From AP-15 sp963702685 (lineage in GTDB: Bacteria; Pseudomonadota; Alphaproteobacteria; ATCC43930; CGMCC-115725), in contig CAVPDQ010000009.1 in the NCBI GenBank assembly GCA_963702685.1, forward strand, positions 620,001 to 684,000: DNA of 64,000 bases, given 5' to 3'. A program made the translations under genes and the position numbers. Positions 37,719-47,338 of this stretch are shown in pieces (position 1 is the first letter of the stretch; each line of letters begins with the position of its first letter). The notes below the pieces were generated by a model, which worked only from the letters and a program-made list of their open reading frames with translations, ran no database searches and was not told where the DNA came from.

Positions 37719-38789
37719 TCAAGGTGCGGTGATGCGGTAGACCCGCGCCGCGGTGCCGCTGTAGAGTGCCTTCTTTTCGGCGGCCGAAGCTCCCGAAGTG
37801 ATGCGCTTGAACGCGTTCCACAGCTCGGTATAGCCGCCCGACTGCTTGTCCGGCGGAAAGTTGCTCTCGAACATCGCGCGCTCGGGGCCAAAAGCTTCGA
37901 TGCAAGGCTCGATATACTGGCGCCACGCGGCGGCGAGGTCTTCGGACGAAGGCGGCTGGTCGCGCTCGTGCAGCTCGAAGCCGAACGAGGTCATGCCGAC
38001 ACCGCCCAATTTGACGTTGACATTCGGGCATTTGGCTAACTCGGCGATGTCCTTTTTCCATTGGGCGAGGATTTCGGCCCGATGCCCGCAATAGGGGCCG
38101 ACACCGAGCACGCCGCCGACATGGTTCAAGATGATCGTCGTGTCGGGAAAGGCGCGGGCGAGATCGATCGCGTCGGCCAATTGCGGATGGTATTGCCAGG
38201 ATTCGAAGCTGAGCCCCAACGGCGCCAACTGCGCGAAACCCTCGCGGAATTTCGCGTCGCGCACCTGATGTGGCGGCACGGCCCGCGTCGCGTATTTCTG
38301 CACGGCGTCGTGCTCGTCCCACGAGACACCGTGGCGGATGCCGCGAAACCGCCCGCCGCCGACCCGGATCTCGGCCTCCAGCACCTCGCGCACCCGCGCA
38401 CCCAAGCGTCAAATCGGCGTGGCCGACGATTGCCTTCGGCGACCCGGCACGGGCCATAGCCGCCCGATGCGCTGATCGCCGCGATGCCGTTGACGAACTC
38501 GACCTCGCCGACCGGCGCCATCTCCGCCGGCCCGTCCTTTTTGTACATCGAGCGGCATTCGAGAAAGACGGTCGAAACGATGTTGTGGCCGCCGGAAATA
38601 TCGTCCAGCAATTCCGGCAGCAGATACCGCCCGCGCTGCGGCGTGTCCCAGAAATGGTGGTGCGGATCGATGATCGGCAGCTCGGGCTCGAGCGCCGCCT
38701 CGCGCGGCTGCTTTGCGAGCCAACGCCGCCAGCGCTTTCTCGTCGCGCCAGGCGAGCCCGCGATATTGGCCCTTGGCGTCTCCCGTCAT
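37719..38789 (-). CDS. Amidohydrolase_2-family metal hydrolase with three apparent frameshifts
   Basis: About 355 residues after repair. The family marks are present but spread over several frames: IIDPHHHFWDTP with the metal histidines, EFVNGIAAISASGGYG, TTIILNHVGG-type strand, and MFESNFPPDKQSG with the catalytic Asp. Each break closes by removing one base: T run 38712-38714, TT 38430-38431, CCC 38401-38403. Start ATG 38789 follows GGAGAGTGAT. The family hydrolyses lactones, amides or decarboxylates acids. It leads the Ldh-type gene. Three errors in one gene make true decay more likely here than elsewhere. Confidence 0.75.
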
Positions 38790-39015
38790 ATCACTCTCCA
38801 TCCACAAAGTCGCAACAAGGCGAGGGTCATTCCGCGATGCCCCGGAGGGCAGGCCCGGACCCCATGAATACCGCAGTGCGCCGCTGTTTCGAAGGCCGTC
38901 ATCCTCGCCTCGATCCTGCCCGGCTGCGCGGTTTTGTGCGTGCGCATCGACTGGGCTTGGCGTTGGCTTCGCCAAGGCGGGCCTGCCCTGGGGTGGAGTG
39001 CCGGCGACCGGCCGC

Positions 39016-40103
39016 TCACGCGTCCGGCAGTGTGAAGACGGCGCAGGGTGCGGCGATGCCGCGCAGCATGTGCTCGCCGAGCGGCACCAGCGGCGCGGCG
39101 GTCTCGGCGGCGACCGCCCCCGAGATCAGCACCGACCGGCCGAGCGGCCGGCACAGCCCTTCGAGCCGGCTGACCAAATTGACCGCAGGGCCGATCGCGG
39201 TGAAGTCGAGCCGGTCGGCGGCGCCGATATTGCCCCACAGCATCTCGCCCAGATGCAGCGCCGCGCCGAAGGGCAGCGGCGGCAGCCCCTGCGCCTGCCG
39301 CGCCGCGATCGAGATGGGCCATGCCGGCGCGGGCGGCGCCGACCGCGCGCAATGCCGCCTCGCAGGCCTCGGCCGGCGCGCCGGTGACCGGGAAGATCGC
39401 CAGGACGCCGTCGCCGATGAACTTCAGCACCTCGCCCCCGAAGGCGTGCACCGCCCCGGCGATGCGGTCGAACCAGGCGTCGAGGGCGGCGATCATCGCC
39501 GCGGGCTCGGTCGCCTCGGAGAGTGCCGTAAAGTCGCGCAGATCGGCCGAGAGCAGCGCCGCGCGGATCATTTCCCCGGTGCCGCGGCGCAGCGCGCCGG
39601 CCTGCACCCGCGCGGCGCTGCGCCGGCCGAGATAGGCCTCGAGCAGCGCTGCCAGCGCCGCCCGCGCGGAAAGCGCGGCCAAGGGCGCGGCGGCAAAGCG
39701 TGCGACCTCATGCAAACGGGCGGCCTCGGCCGGGGCGAACAGCCGGGCCCCGGCCCAGCCCAGCACCGGACTCTCCGACACTGGACTGTCTCGCCCCGGG
39801 CCGACCGTGTCTTCCTGCACCGGGCCAAGCCCCGCCAGCCAGTTGGTGCCCGGCGTGGCTCGGCGGACCGCCGGCGAAGCCGAGGGCCTCGATCACAGCT
39901 CCGGATTCCGCCCGCCACAGCCAGGTGTGCCGCGCGATGATCGGATGCGGCACCGCGAGCGTCAGGGCGCCGCCGGCCAGCGGCAGGCCGTCGGCCAAGA
40001 GCCGGCCGCCGAGCTCGGCCAGGAACCGGTCGGGTCCGGATGCGGCGCCGGCCGCGTCGACCAGCCACGCGAGGGGCCCAGGCAGATCAACTGGCAGATC
40101 CAT
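39016..40103 (-). CDS. Soluble class III adenylate/guanylate cyclase (two apparent frameshifts)
   Basis: About 362 residues when repaired. The N-terminal third (MDLPVDLPGPLAWLVDAAG...) is an unknown helical or GAF-like region. The cyclase domain follows: AALLSADLRDFTALSE with the metal Asp, KFIGDGVLAIFP, then in another frame MLWGNIGAADRLDFTAIG and NLVSRLEGLC. Removing one base from CCC 39849-39851 and one from GGG 39316-39318 restores a single frame (SHAGTNWLAGLG and MAISIAARQAQG). No membrane helix is seen. It is unlinked to the cyclase at 9-10.7 kb. Confidence 0.75.
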
Positions 40104-40171
40104 GCTGCGATCATGCCGCCCCGGCCACTCGCCTGTCGAAGGTCGCGACAGCCCGGTGCGTATCGTTCAAT

Positions 40172-40209
40172 CCAGGAGACCGAATTTTTGCCAGGAGACC
40201 GAATTTTTG
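40172..40209. repeat. 19-bp tandem direct repeat before the ArsR-like gene
   Basis: CCAGGAGACCGAATTTTTG is present twice head to tail (40172-40190, 40191-40209), immediately upstream of the TTGACA of the next promoter. It could be a duplicated upstream element or a chance duplication. Confidence 0.85.
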
Positions 40210-40210
40210 C

Positions 40211-40249
40211 TTGACAGGCAACCAATCAGTTCCCTATGGTTGCGCAACC
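40211..40249 (+). promoter_or_regulatory. Promoter with palindromic operator for the ArsR-SRPBCC pair
   Basis: TTGACA (40211-40216) and TATGGT (40235-40240) are 18 bases apart. The perfect palindrome GGTTGCGCAACC (40238-40249) overlaps the -10 and start point. The ArsR-like protein encoded 22 bases on is the likely ligand. Confidence 0.6.
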
Positions 40250-40270
40250 AAACGGTTCCATATTGCAGGC

Positions 40271-40594
40271 ATGGATGACGATGCTGTGTTTCGCGCTTTG
40301 GCGGATGCGAGCCGCCGGCAGTTGCTCGATCGGCTGCACCGCAGGAATGGCCGGACGCTGGGCGAGCTGTGCCGAGGGCTCGATATGACCCGCCAGGCGG
40401 TAGCGAAGCATCTGGCGGTTCTCGAGGAGGCCAATCTCGTGTCCTGGAAGCGGCAGGGCCGCGAAAAGCTACATTTCATCAATCCCGTGCCGATCAACGA
40501 GATCGCCGAACGTTGGATCAGCAAATTCGAGTTTACCCGTCTGGGAGCACTTTCAGATCTCAAGAACGAACTCGAAGGAGAACACGATGCTTGA
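40271..40594 (+). CDS. ArsR-family winged-helix regulator (SRPBCC-linked type)
   Basis: A 107-residue repressor of the ArsR fold: VFRALADASRRQLLDRL, then LDMTRQAVAKHLAVLEEANLV. It has only one cysteine (ELCRGL) and no metal-site pattern, as in the subgroup paired with START/AHSA1 proteins, whose inducers are unknown. Its stop overlaps the start of the SRPBCC gene by 8 bases, the standard arrangement of these pairs. The promoter before it carries a palindrome. Confidence 0.9.
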   Translation: MDDDAVFRALADASRRQLLDRLHRRNGRTLGELCRGLDMTRQAVAKHLAVLEEANLVSWKRQGREKLHFINPVPINEIAERWISKFEFTRLGALSDLKNELEGEHDA

Positions 40595-41054
40595 AGAACA
40601 CAATAGTAATTTTGTTTATGTAACGTATATCAGGACAACAACAGACCAATTGTGGACTGCTCTTACCACGTCCGAGTTCATGAGGAAGTACTGGTTCGGC
40701 ATGAGCTTGGAGACCGACTGGAAGGCAGGGTCGCCTTGGAAGCTGGTATTTGCCGATGGCCGGGTCGGCGACGCCGGCGAAATTGTCGAGATCGAGAAGC
40801 CGAAGCGACTGGTCCTCAGATGGCGCAACCAATTCAGGCCCGAGTTGCACGAAGAGGGCTACGCGACCTGCGTGATGGAGCTCGAGCAGGCCGGCAACGT
40901 CGTAAAGCTGACGATCACCCACGAAATCGACAAACCCGGTTCCAAGTTGATCGGTGCGGTTTCCATCGGCTGGCCAAAAATCCTGTCGAGCCTCAAGACT
41001 TTGCTCGAAACCGGCACGGCGCTGCCCGCATTTGGTGAACCGCCGCGAAGCTGA
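40587..41054 (+). CDS. SRPBCC / AHSA1-domain protein
   Basis: A 155-residue protein of the START-like fold that binds hydrophobic ligands. Typical features are the early strand with TTTDQLWTALTTSEFMRKYWFG, then GEIVEIEKPKRLVLRW and the C-terminal helix GWPKILSSLKTLLE. ATG 40587 lies inside the end of the ArsR gene, so translation is coupled. Function within these pairs is not established. Confidence 0.9.
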   Translation: MLEEHNSNFVYVTYIRTTTDQLWTALTTSEFMRKYWFGMSLETDWKAGSPWKLVFADGRVGDAGEIVEIEKPKRLVLRWRNQFRPELHEEGYATCVMELEQAGNVVKLTITHEIDKPGSKLIGAVSIGWPKILSSLKTLLETGTALPAFGEPPRS

Positions 41055-41084
41055 GCACAATCCGACGAGCCATAGGAGGCACAT

Positions 41085-41204
41085 ATGGCGACGCATGGAA
41101 TCGCAACGCGAGAGGCATGGCTCCAGGCGCGGATTGAACTGCTGGAGGCAGAGAAGGAGCTGACCCGCCGCAACGACGAGCTGTCACGGCGGCGCCAGCA
41201 ATGA
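41085..41204 (+). pseudogene. Truncated DUF899-family gene (N-terminal 39 residues)
   Basis: ATG 41085 follows a good ribosome site (TAGGAGG, 41073-41079). The product MATHGIATREAWLQARIELL...ELTRRNDELSRRRQQ matches the start of DUF899 thioredoxin-like proteins, normally about 220-250 residues, and then stops. The following 190 bases do not continue the family in any frame. DUF899 genes often stand beside ArsR-SRPBCC pairs, so this is a remnant of that gene. Confidence 0.7.
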
Positions 41205-41397
41205 GTACGACAAGCGCTGAGCCAGGCCGTGGGGTGGTTGGCGCAACCGGTGCTGCCAGCGCCCCCCACCTGTCATCGCGCCGCGGCGATGGCGCGGCTG
41301 GCCCCACCGGTCTATCCTTGGGGCTCGGGCCGCGACCCCGGCGCCTAACCATCCTCTGCCGCAGGCGGAGCTGGCATCGCTACCGTGGAGGCCACCG

Positions 41398-41856
41398 ATG
41401 CAAGAGGCCCTCGTCGTCCGCCGCGAGCAGCACGTCCCGGTGCCGCCCGCCGCGGTGTTCGCGCTCCTGACCGACCCGCAGAAGATCCTCGGCTGGATGG
41501 GGACGGAGGCGCAGGTCGAGCCGCAGCCGGGTGGTCTCTACCTCGTCAATGTCACCGGGGCGCGCTGCGCCCGTGGCGCCTTCCGCGAGGTCGTGCCGGT
41601 GCACCGGCTGGCCTACAGCTTTGGCTGGGACGGCAGCGAGGCGGTGCCGCCGGGGTCGAGCCTCGTTGAGATCGACCTGATCGAAGAGCCGCCGGACGGA
41701 ACCTTGCTGCGCCTGACCCACACCGGTCTGCCCAATGCCGAGCAATGCGCCGGCCATGCCGAAGGCTGGGCCCATTACCTCGGCCGGCTCGCCGAATTTG
41801 CCGCCGGGCGCGACCCGGGCCCGGACCCCTTCCACGGCCGCACCGGAAGCGAGTGA
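41398..41856 (+). CDS. SRPBCC / AHSA1-domain protein
   Basis: A 152-residue START-like protein: VPVPPAAVFALLTDPQKILGWMG, GAFREVVPVHRLAYSFGWDG and the final helix GHAEGWAHYLGRLAEFA. It is the second such protein after an ArsR regulator and a DUF899 stub and may belong to the same unit, though 190 non-coding bases intervene. Converges with an LLM gene. Confidence 0.87.
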   Translation: MQEALVVRREQHVPVPPAAVFALLTDPQKILGWMGTEAQVEPQPGGLYLVNVTGARCARGAFREVVPVHRLAYSFGWDGSEAVPPGSSLVEIDLIEEPPDGTLLRLTHTGLPNAEQCAGHAEGWAHYLGRLAEFAAGRDPGPDPFHGRTGSE

Positions 41857-41917
41857 CCGATATGATCCGCCGGCGGTGGCGGGCGGCCGAACGGGTCGCC
41901 GGCGGCCGATCCCCGAT

Positions 41918-43103
41918 CTATTGCGCCGCGGCGGCGATCCTGGTGTCGCGGAAAGCCGGGCATCACTTCCTTGGCGAAGCGGTCGAGGTCTTCGAGCTGG
42001 ATGTCGAGCGGGGTGCCGAGCGGGGTGGCGCAGATGACCCGGTCGAGACCGGGGTAGCGCTTCTCGACGGCCTTCAGCTGCTCGACGATGTCCTCGGGGC
42101 GGCCGGCGAGAAAGCCGCCGGCTTTGACCGCGTCTTCGATCCTCGGCAATTTGACCGTGCCGGCGAGCACGGGGTCGCGCATCGCCGCGATCTGCTCGTC
42201 GCTGAGCGCGCGCACCAGGCGCAATTCGCCAAACATCTTCATGTTCTCTTCGTAATGCGGGGCGGCCTCGCGGATCGCCTGCTCGCGGGAGGGCGCGATG
42301 TGGAACTGGTAGCCGAGCGCGAGCCGTTCGCCCAATTCGAGCTTGACGCCGCGCCGCGCATAGGCGGCCTGGAAGCCGAGCATGTGCCGCTCGACCGCAC
42401 CACCCTCGGCCGAGCCGCCGCCGATCACGCCTGATATGCCGTATTTCGCCATAAACTCAAAGGCGCGCTCGGAGCCCGATTGGATCGGCTGCCAGCATTC
42501 GACCGGCAGCCGCTCGGGTGCCGGGATCAGCGTGATCTCCTTCAAGGTATAGCCGCGATAGGGCACCTCGGGCGGGATCGTGAAGTACTTGCCCTGATGC
42601 GAGAAGGGCTTGCCTTCGAACGCCTTGAAGATGACCTCGACGCCTTCCTCGAAGATTTCGCGGTTGGCGTCCTGGTCCATCAGCGGCGAGCCGAAGGTCT
42701 CGACCTCGCGCGTGTGATAGCCGCGCCCGACGCCAAAGATCACCCGCCCGCCGGAGAGGATGTCGGCCATCGCATAGTCTTCGGCGAGCCGCAGCGGATG
42801 CCACATCGGCACGATATTGAAGCCGCAGCCGATCTTCAGGTTTTTCGTCACGTTGACGAGATGCATCGCCATCATCAGGAGGTTCGGGATCAGCTCCGTC
42901 CCCTCGGGCTGAAAATGGTGCTCGGCCATCCAAAAGGTGTTGTAGCCGCGCTCGTCCATGCATTTGGCGTATTTCACGACCTTGCGCAGCGCGTCGGCGA
43001 GCTGCTCCTTCGAATAGCAGCGCTCGTTGATCGGCGTGCCCTTGTAGCCGAGGTTCTCCATATCGGCGGTGCCGTAATAGGAGCTGTCGAACTTGGTGAT
43101 CAT
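41918..43103 (-). CDS. LLM-class flavin/F420 monooxygenase (apparent frameshift at the end)
   Basis: About 395 residues. Luciferase-family marks are MDERGYNTFWMAEHHFQPEG, VNVTKNLKIGCGFNIVPMWHPLRLAEDYAM and GRVIFGVGRGYHTREVE. ATG 43103 (MITKFDSSYYG) begins 26 bases after the repaired stop of the upstream BVMO gene. At the C-terminus the frame runs 48 codons too far. Removing one A of the run at 41952-41954 gives VMPGFRDTRIAAAAQ and a stop at 41918, the expected end. The pair with a Baeyer-Villiger enzyme suggests sequential oxidation of one substrate. Confidence 0.85.
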
Positions 43104-43129
43104 CGCGGTTTCCTCGCAATCGCCGGGGG

Positions 43130-44813
43130 TCAGTTGGCGGCAAATTTCTGCGCGTCGGCGCCGGCATCGAACCGAAAGCCTTCGTAGCCGCGTGCCGCCA
43201 CCTCGTCGCATTTCTCGTTTGTAGGCGGCCACACCGCCGACATAGGGCATAAAGACGCGCGGCTTGCCCGGAATGTTGGCGCCGACATACCAGGAATTCG
43301 CCAGCGGATAGAGCGTGCGGTCGGCGACCTCGTTGTTGTGCCGCACCCAAGCGTCCTCGGCCGCCTCTTCCGCTTCGATGCGGGCAAAACCACGCTCGCG
43401 CAAATACCGCAAGCAGTCGGCGATCCAATCGACATGCTGCTCGCAGGCCAGGATCATCTGGCTTTTGACACCCGGGCTCTGCGGGCCGGTGACCATGAAG
43501 AGATTGGGGAACCCGGCCATCATGATGCCGAGATAGGTGCGCGGGCCGTCTTCCCACTTGTCGCGGACCGAGATTCCGGCATCGGTGCGGATGTCGATCT
43601 CTTTCATCGCACCCGTCATCGCGTCGAAGCCGGTGGCGAAGACGATCGCGTCGAGCGCGTATTCGGCGTCCTCGGTGCGCAAGCCGGAGGGGGTTATCTC
43701 CCGGATCGGCTTTGTTCTGATATCGACGAGGGTGACGTTGGCGCGATTGTAGGTCTCGTAATAATCGGTATCGAGGATCAGCCGCTTGGTGCCGATCGGG
43801 TGGTCGTTCGGGCACAACAGCTCGGCGGTCTTCGGGTCCTTGACCGTGGCGCGGATTTTCTGGCGGACGAATTCCGCGGCGGTGTCGTTCGACGCCTTTT
43901 CCAGCAGCAGGTCGTTGTACGAATAAAGAAAGCTGATGCTGCCGCCCTCGGCCCATTTCGCCTCGTAGAGCCGCCGCCGCTCCTCCTCGCTCGCATCGAG
44001 CGCCGATTTTACCGGGGCGGGGTAGCCGGCGATCCCGAACGGCGTCTCGTAGGCGGCGCGGCGGCGCTCGGGGTAGTCGGCCTTGTGCGCATGCTCCTTT
44101 GCCGGGTCGAGCGGCGCGTTGCGCGCCGGCAGGGTGAAATTGGCGGTGCGCTGAAACACATAGAGATGCTTCGCCTGACGGGCGATGATCGGGATCGACT
44201 GGACGCCGGACGAGCCGGTGCCGACGACGCCGACGCGCAACCCGGTGAAATCGACCCCGTCATGCGGCCACAGCCCGGTGTGGTGCCATTTGCCGCGGAA
44301 GCTCTCGAGGCCGGGGTAATTCGGCGTGCGCGGCGTCGATAGGTTGCCGGTCGCCATGACCAGAAATCGCGCACTGGCGAGGCGGCCCTTGGTGGCGAGG
44401 CGGCCCTTGTCGGTCGTGATCGTCCAGCTGCTCGTGCGCCCGTCGAACCGCGCCTGCTCCACTCGCGTGTCGAATTCGATATGGCACCTCAGGTCGAAGC
44501 GGTCGGCGACGTGGTTGATATAGCGCAAGATTTCGGGTTGCGTGCCGTAGCGCTCGGGCCAGCGCCAGTCCTGCTGCAATTCGTCGGAGAAGGAATACGA
44601 ATATTCCATGCTTTCGACGTCGCAGCGGCAGCCCGGGTAGCGGTTCCAGTACCAGGTGCCGCCGACATCGCCGCCGGCCTCGAAAGCGCGCACGCTCAAT
44701 CCGAGCTGGCGCAGGCGATGGATCGCATAGAGGCCGCCGACCCCGGCGCCGACCACGATCGCATCGTAATTCGCGGGCTCTGAGCTCGATTTCGACATGT
44801 CGGGATCCGCCAA
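43130..44813 (-). CDS. Baeyer-Villiger flavin monooxygenase (apparent frameshift near the end)
   Basis: About 560 residues when repaired, cyclohexanone monooxygenase-like. It has the FAD motif VVGAGVGGLY, the exact Baeyer-Villiger fingerprint FRGKWHHTGLWP, the NADPH motif VVGTGSSGVQ and FATGFDAMTG. An 18-bp in-frame duplication (44375-44410) doubles the hexapeptide KGRLAT. Near the C-terminus the frame passes into junk and on into the next gene. Removing one T from 43211-43213 gives YKRECDEVAARGYEGF and a stop at 43130. ATG 44813 or 44798 starts it. It inserts oxygen beside a ketone, making an ester or lactone. Confidence 0.88.
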
Positions 44814-44833
44814 CTCAATCGAAGTGTCGTGCT

Positions 44834-45928
44834 TTACTCCGCTGCCATCGCGCTGCTCGGCCCGCCCCAGCTCTTCAGCACCGGCAGCACCTCCTTGGCA
44901 AAGAGCTTCATCCCGCGCTCGGCGACCTCGTAAGGGATGCCGCCAAAGCGGAAGGCGACGTTCGCCTCGAAATCGCCGATGACCCGGCGGCGCGCTTCGA
45001 GCCCGCGCAGGATCTTGTCGGGGGTGCCCCAGCTCGCGGCTTGCATAAAGCCCGCGACCGCACCTTCGAGCCCGCCCTTCCTCGCGATCTCCGCCTTTTG
45101 CTGGTAGGCGTCGTAGCCTTTGACGGTCTTGAAGTGGTCGCCGAGAAATTCATAATGATGGAAATTGCTTTCGACGAACTTCCCCTGGTATTGGCGCGCT
45201 TCCTCTTCGGTTTTGGCCAGATCGGTGCCGCACACGCAAAACTCGGTCAGCATCGGCTGCGGCGGCTCGGTGCCGTGGTATTGGCGGTGCAGCGCGCGGC
45301 TGCGCTCGATATTCGGCAGCCGCATCTCCCACGGGCGGTCGGCGAACATCACGACATGGGCGCCGAGCTTGGCGGCGGAATCGATCGAATCCTCGCTCGA
45401 CGCGACGGCATAGATGCGGCCGTCGAACGAGTATTGCGGCCGCGGCCGGATCTCGATGCGCGGCTGCTGGTAGAACTTGCCGTTGCCTTCGATAAAGCCG
45501 GAGCGCAGCGCCTCGACGATCATCGGCGCCGCCTCGTCGAAGCGCTCGCGCGACTCGTCCATGCTGAGCCGGAAGGCGGCGAACTCGCGCCGCGCCAGCC
45601 CGCGCCCGAGACCGAGGCGAAGCCGGCCTTTGCTCAGCAGGTCGAGCACCGCCGCCTCTTCGGCGACGCGCAGCGGGTCGTGCCACGGTAGGATCACGGC
45701 CGCGGTCCCCAAATCGACGTTTGGGCACAGTGCCGTCAGATAGGTCATCAGCTGCAAATTGTCGGGCACGAACGAATAATCGTTGAAGTGATGCTCGGCC
45801 GACCACAGGCAGTCGAACCCGAGATCGGCGGCGAGCCGCGCGAGGCGAATCTCCTCGTCCCAGACGCGCGCGTCGGGGCAGTCCTCCCAGCCATAGCTGG
45901 CGAACACCATCATCATGCCGACATCCAT
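44834..45928 (-). CDS. LLM-class flavin-dependent oxidoreductase
   Basis: A 364-residue luciferase-like enzyme. Marks are MMMVFASYGWED, DCLWSAEHHFNDYSF, GTAAVILPWHDPLRVAEEAAVLDLLSKGRLRLGLGRG and the ending FAKEVLPVLKSW. I start at ATG 45928. The frame upstream to 46045 lacks family sequence. It lies just upstream of the BVMO and second LLM gene in the same direction with 20 bases between, so the three are probably one operon for oxidising an unknown organic compound. Confidence 0.88.
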   Translation of the reverse strand: MDVGMMMVFASYGWEDCPDARVWDEEIRLARLAADLGFDCLWSAEHHFNDYSFVPDNLQLMTYLTALCPNVDLGTAAVILPWHDPLRVAEEAAVLDLLSKGRLRLGLGRGLARREFAAFRLSMDESRERFDEAAPMIVEALRSGFIEGNGKFYQQPRIEIRPRPQYSFDGRIYAVASSEDSIDSAAKLGAHVVMFADRPWEMRLPNIERSRALHRQYHGTEPPQPMLTEFCVCGTDLAKTEEEARQYQGKFVESNFHHYEFLGDHFKTVKGYDAYQQKAEIARKGGLEGAVAGFMQAASWGTPDKILRGLEARRRVIGDFEANVAFRFGGIPYEVAERGMKLFAKEVLPVLKSWGGPSSAMAAE

Positions 45929-46131
45929 GGGCCACCTCCGGCGGGCTCGTCCGCGGGCGAGTGTTTCACGCACCCCCGCCCATGACAACTCCGCCCGGCG
46001 CATCGCGCCCTGCACCGGACGCGCATCGACCCGCTTTTCGCGCATCTGCGGAACAGCACTCGCGGACGCGTTCGCAAATCAGTGATTGTTCGAGGACCCG
46101 TTCGGGTGAGGGCCGGTTGGTTCGAGGAAGA

Positions 46132-46296
46132 TCAAAGCTCCGGCCCCGGATTCGCGGCCCGGCTTTCGCGGATGACGGCTTCGAGATCGACCTCGCTGCC
46201 AAAGTCGATCGCCAAGCGCGCGTAGAAAGCGGCTGCCGGCTCGCGGCCGGCCTCGCGAATCTCGTTGGCCGCCGTCAGAATGCCGTCTCCTGTCAC
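46132..46296 (-). CDS. Small hypothetical protein coupled to the amidotransferase gene
   Basis: A 54-residue frame from GTG 46296, overlapping the amidotransferase stop as GTGA. The product (ILTAANEIREAGREPAAAFY...VDLEAVIRESRAANPGPEL) is helical and soluble with no family I know. The offset relative to the gene before is not the +1 type of the errors elsewhere, so it is not simply the lost C-terminus. It may still be a chance frame. Confidence 0.4.
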   Translation of the reverse strand: MTGDGILTAANEIREAGREPAAAFYARLAIDFGSEVDLEAVIRESRAANPGPEL

Positions 46297-47138
46297 GAGC
46301 TGGAAATCTTTGCCGCTTCGCGCAGCCAGCTGCCGATTTCGGCTGTGCGCCGGACTGGATCCAAGATCTCGGGGCCGATGCCGTAGCGCCAGGCCAGGTC
46401 GCGGCGTTCCGGCTCGGCATCCAGCGCGCGGAAATCGCGGGCCATGGCGACGAGCTCGGCGCAATCGCGGCCAAACCCCTCGGCGACGAGGCTTGCGGCG
46501 CGCATCTCGATCAGCCCGGCGGCCACCGACAACGTGAACTCCGGATGGTATTGCGTCCCGAAAAAAATCGCCCCCGAGGGCAGCTGCATCGCCAGCGCCT
46601 GAATTGGACAAAGCTCGTTCCGAGCCAGCACCTGCGCGCCTGGCGGCAGCTCATCGAGCTCGTCGATGTGAGAGCACAGAGCGTCGAACACAACAGGCCG
46701 CGCAGCGAGGAGCGGATGGGAGCGGCCGGCGGCCGTGGCGGTGATCGCTCGCGCCACCCCGAGCTCGCGCCCGCGGGGATTGCGGCGGACGGCTCCTCCA
46801 AGCGCCACGGTCGCGAGCTGCACACCCCAGCAGCTGCCCCATGCCGCCGGGCCCGCGGCAAACGCGGCCCGCGCAAAATCGATCTGTCGCGCCACCTCTG
46901 GCGTCCGGTCGTAAATATGCAGCGGCGACCCGCCGAACATGACGCCGTCAAAGTCGCCGAGCGACACGCCGCCCGGCAGGTGCTGGCCATCGGCAACATT
47001 GATCGACGAGCACTCGATATCCGGCTGCTGCGACCCGAGGGCGGCGGCGAAGAGCGAGGCGCTCGAGGGAATTCCGAACGGCTCGCGCTCCGCCTGCATC
47101 GCGGCCGGCGCGCCATCGGCAATCAGGATGCGCAGCAT
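46293..47138 (-). CDS. Class I glutamine amidotransferase-like protein
   Basis: A 281-residue protein of the GuaA-N type fold. The nucleophile is in WGSCWGVQLA, and the His/Glu pair is in TQYHPEFTL. The oxyanion region is VMFGGSPLHIYD. It resembles stand-alone GATase_1 proteins such as gamma-glutamyl hydrolase-like or GMP-synthase-like enzymes of uncertain substrate. The last 60 residues are outside the core domain. ATG 47138. It is divergent from the enolase-superfamily gene. Confidence 0.85.
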   Translation of the reverse strand: MLRILIADGAPAAMQAEREPFGIPSSASLFAAALGSQQPDIECSSINVADGQHLPGGVSLGDFDGVMFGGSPLHIYDRTPEVARQIDFARAAFAAGPAAWGSCWGVQLATVALGGAVRRNPRGRELGVARAITATAAGRSHPLLAARPVVFDALCSHIDELDELPPGAQVLARNELCPIQALAMQLPSGAIFFGTQYHPEFTLSVAAGLIEMRAASLVAEGFGRDCAELVAMARDFRALDAEPERRDLAWRYGIGPEILDPVRRTAEIGSWLREAAKISSS

Positions 47139-47338
47139 GAAATGACCTCACCGGATTTTTGGCTGTGATTTCCTGCGGGATTACCTGGTTCTGGCGGGGG
47201 CGGGCAAGACCGGTCGGATAAGCGGAGAGGGAGCGCAGCCGCTCGAGCCGCTCGCCATCGACCGCGGGCAATCGCAGAATGTCAACGCATGCCGAGACGC
47301 GCTGGTTCGGGATCGACCGTCCTGAGAAGAGGGGCCCC

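Noticed and set aside
41775..44813. A natural BVMO-LLM fusion enzyme
   Set aside because: The joining segment is nonsense, while the true BVMO C-terminus and stop are present in a neighbouring frame and a normal LLM start follows.
46132..46330. Frame error extending the glutamine amidotransferase into the small downstream frame
   Set aside because: The offset would need a lost base, unlike the +1 errors elsewhere, and a GTGA overlap explains the arrangement without error.
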